A stretch of 64,000 nt of DNA from Sphingobacterium sp. Its GTDB lineage: Bacteria > Bacteroidota > Bacteroidia > Sphingobacteriales > Sphingobacteriaceae. The stretch's first letter is position 1; each line of letters begins with the position of its first letter. This document shows positions 56,070-64,000 of the stretch, one piece after another. Location of the stretch: assembly GCA_022712315.1 (NCBI GenBank), contig JALAGS010000041.1, positions 1-64,000 on the forward strand. The letters are read 5' to 3'. The notes below the pieces were generated by a model, which made no database searches, had not been told where the DNA came from, and was given only the letters and a program-made list of their open reading frames with translations. The position numbers and the translations under genes were made by a program.

Positions 56070-58478
56070 CTATTCGTCCCTTAAACTATTTATTGGATTT
56101 GCTTTTGCTGCAAAGACACTTTTGGTTGAAAGTACAAGACTCGCAAATGCAATCAATCCTAGGGCAGAGAGTCCAAAAATCCAGGGACTTATTGTCGCTC
56201 GATAAACAAAGTCATTGAGCCAGTTATGCATAAAATAATAAGCAATGGGAAAGGCGACGAGACAGGCTATGGCAACCAACGAAAGTAAATTTTTAAGGAG
56301 TAGAAATGTGATCTGGAAAACAGATGCACCCAGTACTTTACGAATGCCTATCTCTTTTGTACGTTGATTTGCTGTAAAGATGGCTAACCCAAATAAACCC
56401 AGTCCAGCGATGAGCACAGAAAGTCCTACGGCCCAGGATAAGAGCTTAGACAGCTGCTTCTCTTGTGTATAGAAGTTTTGGATTACCTCATCCACAAACC
56501 GCAGGTCCAATTCATCATCGGGGAAAACCGATTTATAGCTTGACGTTATTTTATCAATGGCATTTTTCCAGTTTTCGGGATGCGATTGATCCAATGCAAT
56601 ATGGAGTACGTATCCTTGTTTGCTACCTGTATACAGCACTGGTTTAACCGCCTGCCGGGCAGAGGCCAGATCAAAATCCTCCATTACCCCAACGATGATA
56701 TTTTGTCCATTTTCGAAGGTTTTGCCAATGGCATCTTGCGGATTTTTGATATGTAGTAATTCAAGACCTTTTCTATTGATCAACATTTCACTCGTGGAAT
56801 CCAGTAAACGGACATTTCTTCCTGCTAGAAGTGGAATTTGATAGACATCTAAATAGTTTTCATCACCCGATCGGCTATCGAAAGTCAAGGATTCTTTGTC
56901 TGCGGATTGATCATAAGTAATTGCGGTGGTCATCCAACCATTCATTGCGGGTGCAATGTTCCCAAAACTGATTGCCTTAACAGCTGTTAGCTTTTTAAGC
57001 TCATTTTTAAGGACCGTACCTTTTGCCGAATTTTGGAAAGCTCCCGGAATGTAGACATTCACAATAGCGTCCTTTTGAAATCCCATATCCTTATGAGTGA
57101 CATAGTTGATCTGCCGGACAACAACGAGCACACAAATGAGAAAAGCCTGTGCCATGACAAACTGAAAAATAGTTAATGCTTTGCGTACCCATGTACTCCG
57201 GGAAAGGTTGGTGTTTTTCCCTAATTGATTTTTGAGTGCCAGCACAGGGGCGTAACCCGTCAATACCCAAGCAGGATAAAATCCGGCGAGAATAGTGACT
57301 GCCATAAGCTGCCCGATTAAGAATAAAATAATAACGGTTTTGTCTAAACGGTCTAAACTTAAATTTTTGGGAATAAATCCTTCAAAGACATGTAAAAACA
57401 AAGGCAGTAATAGCACAGCGAGTACTGTCGCCGACAAGGTGATCAGAAATGTTTCCAGCAAGAATTGTTTTATCAAGGTAGATTTGGAACTGCCCAGGGT
57501 TTTGCGGATACCAACTTCTTTGGCTCTTTCAATGGATTGCGCCGTGGATAGATTGATAAAATTTACCGCACCCAGCGCTAAAAGAAAGAACGCCAGCAAT
57601 ATTAAGTTACGGAGAGCTTCGGGATGGGTGGCGTCGTAATTAAATCTTGTGTCAAAATGAACATCAGCCAATGGTTGTAATTCGAGTTTGTCGGTGATTT
57701 TTTCGCCTTCTTTGATTTTATATTTTTTAAGGATGTTCGCAATATTACGCTCCAGAAGATGTGGGTTGCTTTGTGCTTTTGTCTTGATGAGCACCTGATG
57801 GGAATCAGATATGCTATTCCAAGCATCCCAGGTATACATATTCTTTAAGTTATTGTCCTGCGGGATAGTCGACTCAGCAATGAAACTATCAAAATTGAAA
57901 TCCGAATTATGTTGCGGATTTTCAATTACGCCAGCGACTTGAAGTGGGATACTATCTGCATAGATAATGGTTTTGCCGATGACATTTGTAGGTAGTTCTT
58001 TTCCATAAAACTTTTCCAATGATTGCTGCGTAAGGATAATGTTTCCAGAAGAATTTAAGGTCTTAGCATTGCCAGCCAACCATTTAGAAGGGAAAATGTC
58101 GAAATATTGACTGTTGGTGAAAACTATCTTTTGCTCTTTTGGAAAAGTTTGGAATCTATCTGTTGTCACGGAAACCTTTAGTTTCTGAATGTGGCTTCGA
58201 TAGATGGGGGCGACCGCGTCTATATTTGGTAATTCCGATTCCATGGTACGGACCAATGGCACGTAGACCCCGGCATTTTTAAATTCACCATTGTTAACAA
58301 CCCGATATACTTGTTCTTTATTCGGAACATGCTTATCAAAACTATAGTCGTATTGGATCATTAAGAAAATAACCAGTGTAGCGGTAATGCCAATCGCAAG
58401 ACTGGTAATATTGATGAAAGTGATCAACTTATGTTTTTTTAAAAAACGATAGGCTGTTTTAAGAGAATTTACAATCAT
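56070..58478 (-). CDS. Fused FtsX/MacB-type ABC permease
   Basis: 802 residues. Coupling motifs are RAKEVGIRKTLGSS near 323 and RTKEIGIRKVLGAS near 710. The end is NPINSLRDE. The starting segment MIVNSLKTAYRFLKKHKLIT lacks the tryptophan of the K-IAWRN consensus. The 47-bp gap upstream and 62-bp gap downstream show no promoter signals. Confidence 0.9.
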   Translation of the reverse strand: MIVNSLKTAYRFLKKHKLITFINITSLAIGITATLVIFLMIQYDYSFDKHVPNKEQVYRVVNNGEFKNAGVYVPLVRTMESELPNIDAVAPIYRSHIQKLKVSVTTDRFQTFPKEQKIVFTNSQYFDIFPSKWLAGNAKTLNSSGNIILTQQSLEKFYGKELPTNVIGKTIIYADSIPLQVAGVIENPQHNSDFNFDSFIAESTIPQDNNLKNMYTWDAWNSISDSHQVLIKTKAQSNPHLLERNIANILKKYKIKEGEKITDKLELQPLADVHFDTRFNYDATHPEALRNLILLAFFLLALGAVNFINLSTAQSIERAKEVGIRKTLGSSKSTLIKQFLLETFLITLSATVLAVLLLPLFLHVFEGFIPKNLSLDRLDKTVIILFLIGQLMAVTILAGFYPAWVLTGYAPVLALKNQLGKNTNLSRSTWVRKALTIFQFVMAQAFLICVLVVVRQINYVTHKDMGFQKDAIVNVYIPGAFQNSAKGTVLKNELKKLTAVKAISFGNIAPAMNGWMTTAITYDQSADKESLTFDSRSGDENYLDVYQIPLLAGRNVRLLDSTSEMLINRKGLELLHIKNPQDAIGKTFENGQNIIVGVMEDFDLASARQAVKPVLYTGSKQGYVLHIALDQSHPENWKNAIDKITSSYKSVFPDDELDLRFVDEVIQNFYTQEKQLSKLLSWAVGLSVLIAGLGLFGLAIFTANQRTKEIGIRKVLGASVFQITFLLLKNLLSLVAIACLVAFPIAYYFMHNWLNDFVYRATISPWIFGLSALGLIAFASLVLSTKSVFAAKANPINSLRDE

Positions 58479-58525
58479 AGTTATTTCGTTTTTTGTTCAC
58501 CTACTTTTTACTGTGATCTGTATCG

Positions 58526-60997
58526 CTATTCATCTCGCAAACTGTTTACTGGATTTTGGATTGCAGCTTTGATCGATTGAAAGCTAATGGTGAGTACCGC
58601 TGCAAATAGGGCTAAACCGGCCCCTAAGATAAATGGACTCGCGGTCAGATCGATGCGGTAGTAGAAGTCTTCCAGCCACTTGCTACATACCCACCAAGTC
58701 AATGGTGCGGCAATAAGGATACTGATCAAAATAAGCTGTACGAAGTTTTTGGCAAGTAATTGGAAGATATTGGGAATACTCGCACCTAAAACTTTCCGTA
58801 TTCCGATCTCTTTGCTCCGTTGGAAAGCGGCGAGGGTAATCAGCCCAAATAGGCCCAAACAGCCAATTAAAATAGCAACCAATGTACTCATATTAATCAG
58901 TTTGGCTAGATTTTGCTCTTTTTGATAAAGGGACGCAATCGTCTCATCGTAGAATTTTATTTCTATTGGGTATTCTGGAAAAAATTGTGCGTACACTTTT
59001 TTTATCGCCTCAATACTGGATTTCCATTCATTGTTGTTTCCGGAGAGCTTCATACTGAAGGTGTATGCCCCACGGCTAAAACTGCGCAACGCCAAAGGTG
59101 TAATTTCTTTGTAGAATTCCTGGGCATGGAAGTCTTTAATAACACCGACTATCGGAAACATGCTGTCTTCCTGACCGATAGATTTTCCTATGGCATCTTG
59201 TGGCGACTTGAAACCAAAAGCTTTTACAGCAGACTCATTGATAACATAAGCGTTGACCGTATCTGACTGTGGTAGATTGCTGCCCGCAATAAGCTTCATA
59301 TCATACACGGCAATATAATTTGGATCTGCATTTTTAAAGAAAATATCGGATGAAATTTTATCTTTTAGCGTGGGATCTTTTCGATGAAACCAAGAGGACG
59401 AATAATTGTTTGATAAAGGCTTGCTGCCAATTGACACCGCTGAAACCCCTTTTATTTTTTGGATCTCGTGCAGGAGCGTCTGTTTCTTACTCTGATCCAG
59501 TTTTTCTTCGTAAAACTTATTGATGAGTTTGGAGGGAAGGTCAAAAGTCACCACGGCATCTTTGTCAAATCCCATATCCTTATTGAGAGTGTAAGATAAC
59601 TGTTGGCCAATAATGAGTGCGGAAACCGTAAAGAATTGAGCAATAAAGAATTGAAATACAATCAGCGTTTTTCTAAAGTTTATTTGGGTTTTTCCAATTT
59701 GAAACTGCTTGCCAGCCCGAAATAAATTGACAGGCTGTACTTTTTTGATTAACCAAGAAGGATACGCGGAGGAAATCACGACCGTCACCACCAATAAGAC
59801 TGTGATAAACAACAGGGTTGTCGTCGAACTTGTAAAATCCTTTACTTTCTCGGGAATCATCTCCTGAAAATAGAAAAAGGCAAGTTTGGTTAAGAAGATT
59901 GAAAATACAAGGGCAATGGCAACCGTGAATAGCGATTCAAATACAATTTGAACAACCAATTTGCCTTGGCTGCTTCCTAGCGTCTTACGGACGCCGATAT
60001 CCTTACTCCGTGCCGGAATTTGGGCTGTACTGAGGTTGATATAATTGATGCAGGCCAATATCATAAGAAAAGCAGCGACGGCAAGTAAGCCATAAATCAC
60101 AGTCTTGCTGGTTCTTTCTGTGTTCCAGTCCTTTATTTGAACTGCAAAATGGGAATCTTTTAGAGGCATCATGACCACATTGCGGTTATAGACAAACTCC
60201 GATTTTTTTTCCTGACTGAATGCTAACCATTTTTTTTTCCCGATTTTATTGATAGCTGCCTGAATAGGAGGGCCTTTTACCCCATCTTTTAAGCGAATAT
60301 AGAGCCTGTCGGTACCATTGGTATTGGTCCAGATATTCAGTGGATAGACTTCTTCTTTAAGCAGTAAGAACTCTGTACCATTGAACTCTGTGTTGAAATT
60401 AAGGTCATCCACAACACCCGAAATTGTTTTAGGAATACTGTCGTTATACACTATCGTTTTGCCCAACAGTCCTTCTGCAGCTTGATTCGGAAAGTACATT
60501 GCCGCCCTTTTTTTCGTCAATACGATGTCGTTGGCAGTCGAAAATGCTTTCTCAGGAGAACCGGCTAACCACTTGTAACCAACAAGCTTAAAGTAATCGC
60601 TGGTGGTCTCGGTGACATTGCCCTCAGCCTCATCAAAGTCTTCCACAAGTCTTTGATTTTTTTGTCCCTTGTTAATCGTAACGGACTCCATTTGGTAATT
60701 TCTGAATGCTGGAGCAACAAGATCTACGCCCGGAATTTCTTTTCGGATAGCTTGGTAAAAAGGCTTAGCCAATCCCCCATTGTAATTATCCTTGCCATCA
60801 TTTTTAAATTGGGAAATGACTCGATAGGTTCGATCAAGCTGCGGAATTCCAGCTTCAAAACTATACTCATAATTGACAATCTTAAATATCACCCAACATG
60901 ACGTAATGCCGATCGCTAGTCCAATTATATTTAATAGGGAGAATAGCTTATTCTTCCAAAGCTGTCTGATTGCCGATTTTAAAAGGAGATTGTTCAT
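58526..60997 (-). CDS. Fused FtsX/MacB-type ABC permease, longest copy
   Basis: 823 residues from the ATG at 60997 (MNNLLLKSAIRQLWKNK), chosen by alignment with the paralogs; an ATG at 61030, 3 bp from the upstream stop, would add 11 residues. Coupling motifs are RSKDIGVRKTLGSS near 336 and RSKEIGIRKVLGAS near 731. The end is NPVNSLRDE. The extra length is mostly in the first periplasmic domain. Confidence 0.9.
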   Translation of the reverse strand: MNNLLLKSAIRQLWKNKLFSLLNIIGLAIGITSCWVIFKIVNYEYSFEAGIPQLDRTYRVISQFKNDGKDNYNGGLAKPFYQAIRKEIPGVDLVAPAFRNYQMESVTINKGQKNQRLVEDFDEAEGNVTETTSDYFKLVGYKWLAGSPEKAFSTANDIVLTKKRAAMYFPNQAAEGLLGKTIVYNDSIPKTISGVVDDLNFNTEFNGTEFLLLKEEVYPLNIWTNTNGTDRLYIRLKDGVKGPPIQAAINKIGKKKWLAFSQEKKSEFVYNRNVVMMPLKDSHFAVQIKDWNTERTSKTVIYGLLAVAAFLMILACINYINLSTAQIPARSKDIGVRKTLGSSQGKLVVQIVFESLFTVAIALVFSIFLTKLAFFYFQEMIPEKVKDFTSSTTTLLFITVLLVVTVVISSAYPSWLIKKVQPVNLFRAGKQFQIGKTQINFRKTLIVFQFFIAQFFTVSALIIGQQLSYTLNKDMGFDKDAVVTFDLPSKLINKFYEEKLDQSKKQTLLHEIQKIKGVSAVSIGSKPLSNNYSSSWFHRKDPTLKDKISSDIFFKNADPNYIAVYDMKLIAGSNLPQSDTVNAYVINESAVKAFGFKSPQDAIGKSIGQEDSMFPIVGVIKDFHAQEFYKEITPLALRSFSRGAYTFSMKLSGNNNEWKSSIEAIKKVYAQFFPEYPIEIKFYDETIASLYQKEQNLAKLINMSTLVAILIGCLGLFGLITLAAFQRSKEIGIRKVLGASIPNIFQLLAKNFVQLILISILIAAPLTWWVCSKWLEDFYYRIDLTASPFILGAGLALFAAVLTISFQSIKAAIQNPVNSLRDE

Positions 60998-61033
60998 AGC
61001 AGGATTATAGTGATTTAATAAAGTTATCATTGA

Positions 61034-63454
61034 TTATTCGTCCCGTAAACTGTCTATAGGGTTCGTTCTGGCGGCCTTAAGCGTTTGATAACTGACTGTA
61101 AATAATGCGATCATAATGGCCGCGAAACCGGCAAAGGCAAACATCCACCATTGTGGCTCAATGTGGTAAGCGAAGTTGTCCAACCATTTTTTCATCGCCA
61201 TCCAGGATAGCGGTGTTGCAATGAGGAGAGCTACAACCAGTAATTTGATGAAGTCAGAAGAAAGCAGCAAGATTAAATTGTATAGTGATGCGCCGAGTAC
61301 CTTACGTACACCGATTTCTTTGGTACGTTGTTGTGCTGTGTAAGTAACAAGACCCAACAGACCCAGACAGGCAATGAAAAGTGCTAGCCCGGAGAAAGCC
61401 GTAAAAAGTCTTCTGAAATTGAAGTCAGCTTCATATTGTCGATTGAAATTGTCGTCAAGAAAGCTATATAAGAATGGGCGGTGTGGGGCAAGTTCATTCC
61501 ACAGTTTGCCGATCCTGGCAACAGTCTCAGGTTGGTTCCCATGTTGGATATTCACGGTTAAATAGCGGCTGCTACCTGGTTCTAGTCGTAACGCTAAGGG
61601 TTCAATTTTGCGGTGTAAGGAGAGGTAGTTAAAATCTTTCACCACACCGATAACTGTTCCTTCTCGTCCCCATTGACGGAATTGCTTGCCAATAATATCC
61701 TGTGGATTTGAATAGCCCCATTGCTTTGCTGCAGCTTCATTGATAACAAGCGAATGAGCGGTATCAGCAGGGAAATCTCTCGAATAAGCACGCCCTGCAG
61801 CCATCTGTAAACCGATATTAGGGATAAAGTCTACATCGACTTCGTATAGGAAAGGAGCAAATTGAGTCATCGTTCCGTTTGCCGATATGATTTCGGTTCC
61901 CGCATTTGGGAAAAATGTTCCAGGTACCGTGCGCGATGCGGTGACAGACAAGACGTCTTTATCTTTTGCAAGCGTGGACTTTATCGCTTCAAGGTTATTG
62001 TTTACCTTATCATCAAAATTATAATCTATCACAAGCCGTTGATCTTTTTGGAATCCAAGATCTTGGTGTTGCAATTGATTGAGTTGAGAAAAGACCACAA
62101 CGGTACCTGCAATTAACGCAATGGAAAGACAGAATTGAAAAACAACTAATACGCGACGTAATAGTGTCCCCCCTTTGCTGGTACTATAAGTTCCTTTGAG
62201 TACCGTAATGGGTTTAAAATTGGCTAAGATCAAAGCCGGATAGCTTGCTGCCAATAGCCCCGTAAAAACGGTCGTTAGGATAAATATTGCCCAGGTCGTC
62301 GCATTTTGCAAGGACGAGTAATTGAGGTGTTTGCCCGAAAATGCTTCCAAAAAAGGCAGAAAAGCCACAACTAACACTATCGCTAAAATACTACTGACGA
62401 ATACTAGAACCAATGATTCAAACATGAACTGAAAAACGAGATTACGTTTGCTGGCACCAATGGTTTTTCGGACACCCACCTCTTTCGCTCTTTCCATCGA
62501 CCTGGAAGTGGCGAGATTCATAAAATTCACACAGGCGATAAGTAAGATAAATCCACCAATGATGCTGAATATATATAAATTTTGATAGCTGCCATTAGCA
62601 CCAGGCTGCCGGTCCGCTGAAGAGTGCATGTAAGCTTGGAGAAGAGGTTCAATGTGGAAATTATATCTTGCGTTTGAATTTTCATTTGTTGGGAGATGTC
62701 GTTTTAGAAACGCAGATATTTTTTGGTTGAATTTTGCAGGATCAAAATCTTTTGAGGCCAGGAAGTAGGTATAGAAGTCTACATAATCCCAACCTTCTTT
62801 TTCAAACACACTCGGCCTAGCTTTTCGAAATGTGCTCATGGAGAGCAGCGCATCAAACGTAAAGTGTGAATTTGCCGGTACATCGGCCATTACTGCTGTT
62901 ACGGTATATAAGCCCGCATCCGCTCGCCCCGCTGCTAGACCGCCTTCAAGAGTTTTTCCAATGGGATTTTGATCTCCAAAATATCTCTTAGCTGTAGTTG
63001 CTGTCAATACAACAGAATAGGCGTTTTTTAAGGCAGTATGAGGATCACCTGCTAAAATTTTCCAGCTGAACACGTCAAATGCCGTGGAATCCATAAAAAA
63101 TACATTTTCCTCCTGGAATCTTTTATCGCCCTGTTTGAGTAGGATGGAAGTTTGCCCAGAAAATTGAACAACTTTCTCTATTTCTGGAAAATCTTCCTTA
63201 AGGGCTTCTCCGATAGGCCCATTGCCCCAGATTTGATGCTGCTCGGTACTGCTTACATCTTTATAGTCATGGACGATGCGGTAAATACGCTCTTTATTTA
63301 CATGATATTTGTCGTAAGATAATTCATTTTGTACATAAATTGCTATCAATAGGCAACAGGCCAAGCCTATGGCCAGACCAATGATATTAATGGTCGAATA
63401 TCCTTTGTTTTTTGAGATATTGCGCCAGGCTATTTTTATATAATTGCGGATCAT
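61034..63454 (-). CDS. Fused FtsX/MacB-type ABC permease
   Basis: 806 residues. Coupling motifs are RAKEVGVRKTIGAS near 327 and RTKEIGVRKVLGAS near 716. The end is NPIDSLRDE. This copy is close to the array consensus throughout: TM1 INIIGLAIGLACCLLIAIYV, periplasmic VMADVPANSHFTFD near 190-203 and VIGVVKDFNYLSL near 600-612. It is 63 bp downstream of the partial permease. Confidence 0.92.
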   Translation of the reverse strand: MIRNYIKIAWRNISKNKGYSTINIIGLAIGLACCLLIAIYVQNELSYDKYHVNKERIYRIVHDYKDVSSTEQHQIWGNGPIGEALKEDFPEIEKVVQFSGQTSILLKQGDKRFQEENVFFMDSTAFDVFSWKILAGDPHTALKNAYSVVLTATTAKRYFGDQNPIGKTLEGGLAAGRADAGLYTVTAVMADVPANSHFTFDALLSMSTFRKARPSVFEKEGWDYVDFYTYFLASKDFDPAKFNQKISAFLKRHLPTNENSNARYNFHIEPLLQAYMHSSADRQPGANGSYQNLYIFSIIGGFILLIACVNFMNLATSRSMERAKEVGVRKTIGASKRNLVFQFMFESLVLVFVSSILAIVLVVAFLPFLEAFSGKHLNYSSLQNATTWAIFILTTVFTGLLAASYPALILANFKPITVLKGTYSTSKGGTLLRRVLVVFQFCLSIALIAGTVVVFSQLNQLQHQDLGFQKDQRLVIDYNFDDKVNNNLEAIKSTLAKDKDVLSVTASRTVPGTFFPNAGTEIISANGTMTQFAPFLYEVDVDFIPNIGLQMAAGRAYSRDFPADTAHSLVINEAAAKQWGYSNPQDIIGKQFRQWGREGTVIGVVKDFNYLSLHRKIEPLALRLEPGSSRYLTVNIQHGNQPETVARIGKLWNELAPHRPFLYSFLDDNFNRQYEADFNFRRLFTAFSGLALFIACLGLLGLVTYTAQQRTKEIGVRKVLGASLYNLILLLSSDFIKLLVVALLIATPLSWMAMKKWLDNFAYHIEPQWWMFAFAGFAAIMIALFTVSYQTLKAARTNPIDSLRDE

Positions 63455-63517
63455 AGCTTTATTTCTTAATCTTTAGTGTATAGATAATAATCATCTACTT
63501 TCTTATATTTCAGCTTT

Positions 63518-64000
63518 TTATTCGTCCCGTAAACTGTCTACGGGGTTCGACAATGCTGCCCGAACCGCCTGGTAACTGACCGTGATAATGGCAATCAGCA
63601 GGGCCAAGATACCGCCAAAGACAAATGTTCGCACCTCGAGATCTGTTTTATAGGCAAAGTTGCTCAACCATTGTTTCATCAAGTAAACTGCAATAGGGCA
63701 GGCAATCAAAATGGCTATAGTCACGAGTATCACAAAGTTCTTTCCCAATAGACGCACAAGACCAAAGGTGCTTGCTCCAAGAACTTTACGGATACCGATT
63801 TCCTTAATGCGCATTTGCGCTTCATAGGTCGCTAATGCAAATAGGCCCAATGCGGATATAAAAATGGCGATACCTGCGAAAATATTAAATAACAAACCTG
63901 TACGCTGCTCTGATTTATAGAGATTATCAAATTGCTGATCAATGAACGTATAATTAAATGGAGTATCTGAAGGATAGCGTTTATAGATCTTTTCTAAAGC
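63518..64000 (-). CDS. Fused FtsX/MacB-type ABC permease, 5' part outside the window
   Basis: The C-terminal 160 residues of a permease. The frame is open up to the window edge (upstream residues include PFNYTFIDQQFDNLYKSEQR, matching the pre-TM segment of the paralogs), so the gene is truncated by the window, not broken. The second coupling motif is RIKEIGIRKVLGAS, and it ends in NPVDSLRDE. It shows the array continues beyond this window. Confidence 0.92.
   Translation of the reverse strand, partial: ALEKIYKRYPSDTPFNYTFIDQQFDNLYKSEQRTGLLFNIFAGIAIFISALGLFALATYEAQMRIKEIGIRKVLGASTFGLVRLLGKNFVILVTIAILIACPIAVYLMKQWLSNFAYKTDLEVRTFVFGGILALLIAIITVSYQAVRAALSNPVDSLRDE

Noticed and set aside
63893..63895. 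Start codon (TTG) of a short 125-residue permease fragment
   Set aside because: The frame stays open to the window edge and the upstream residues match the permease family, so it is an internal leucine of a longer gene.
27898..64000. Repetitive DNA in the permease array as assembly error or CRISPR-like repeat
   Set aside because: Similarity is at protein level between whole genes with different periplasmic domains; no short regular repeats with spacers exist.

Overview
The window is from a member of the Bacteroidota, most likely Sphingobacterium or a close Sphingobacteriaceae relative. The evidence is the bacillithiol gene bshA, the DUF177-rpmF-plsX-fabH-accB-accC gene order, AT-rich spacers with TAnnTTTG-type -7 elements, and above all a very large set of fused FtsX/MacB-type permeases of about 800 residues. 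The genus is inferred from gene content; no database was consulted.

Region 1 (1-27,100) is mostly housekeeping. In order it holds an ECF-like sigma factor, a membrane zinc peptidase, ffh, nuoA-nuoB, purK-purE, a secreted sugar-isomerase-like protein, pyrH-frr, bshA, a DUF1003 membrane protein overlapping an ArfB-type peptidyl-tRNA hydrolase, a BlaI/M56 (BlaR1-like) sensor operon with a lipoprotein, cbpA-cbpM, an M28 peptidase, tatC-rpiB, the fatty-acid/phospholipid cluster, queH, a lipoprotein and a SirB1-family protein. Many of these units end in clear hairpin terminators.

Region 2 (27,100-64,000) is one continuous minus-strand array. It has one LolD/MacB-type ATPase (27,128-27,787) followed upstream by 14 complete large permeases and a fifteenth cut by the window edge. 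Each permease looks like two FtsX/MacB halves fused in one chain (about 8 membrane helices and two periplasmic domains), so each could form a complete transmembrane pair for an ATPase dimer. Only one ATPase is present.

The strongest unexpected signal is regulatory. Four long spacers in the array (30.3-30.5, 35.4-35.6, 38.7-38.9 and 51.0-51.2 kb) each carry the same layout. A sigma-54-like -24/-12 element (GG-N10-GC or a one-base variant) faces the permease genes. About 55-57 bp upstream of its -24 GG lies a tandem pair of 16-bp palindromes of the type TGTYCG-N4-CGRACA, with the two palindromes 21-22 bp apart. This is the expected arrangement of enhancer sites for a sigma-54 activator. It divides the array into at least five transcription units: 63.5-51.2 kb (promoter outside the window), 51.0-38.9 kb (five permeases), 38.7-36.3 kb (one), 35.4-30.5 kb (two recent tandem duplicates) and 30.3-27.1 kb (one permease plus the ATPase). 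Between two of these units lies a small island with a 74-residue HTH regulator, its likely operator repeats, and long perfect inverted repeats.

No tRNA, rRNA, CRISPR array, transposase or prophage gene was seen.
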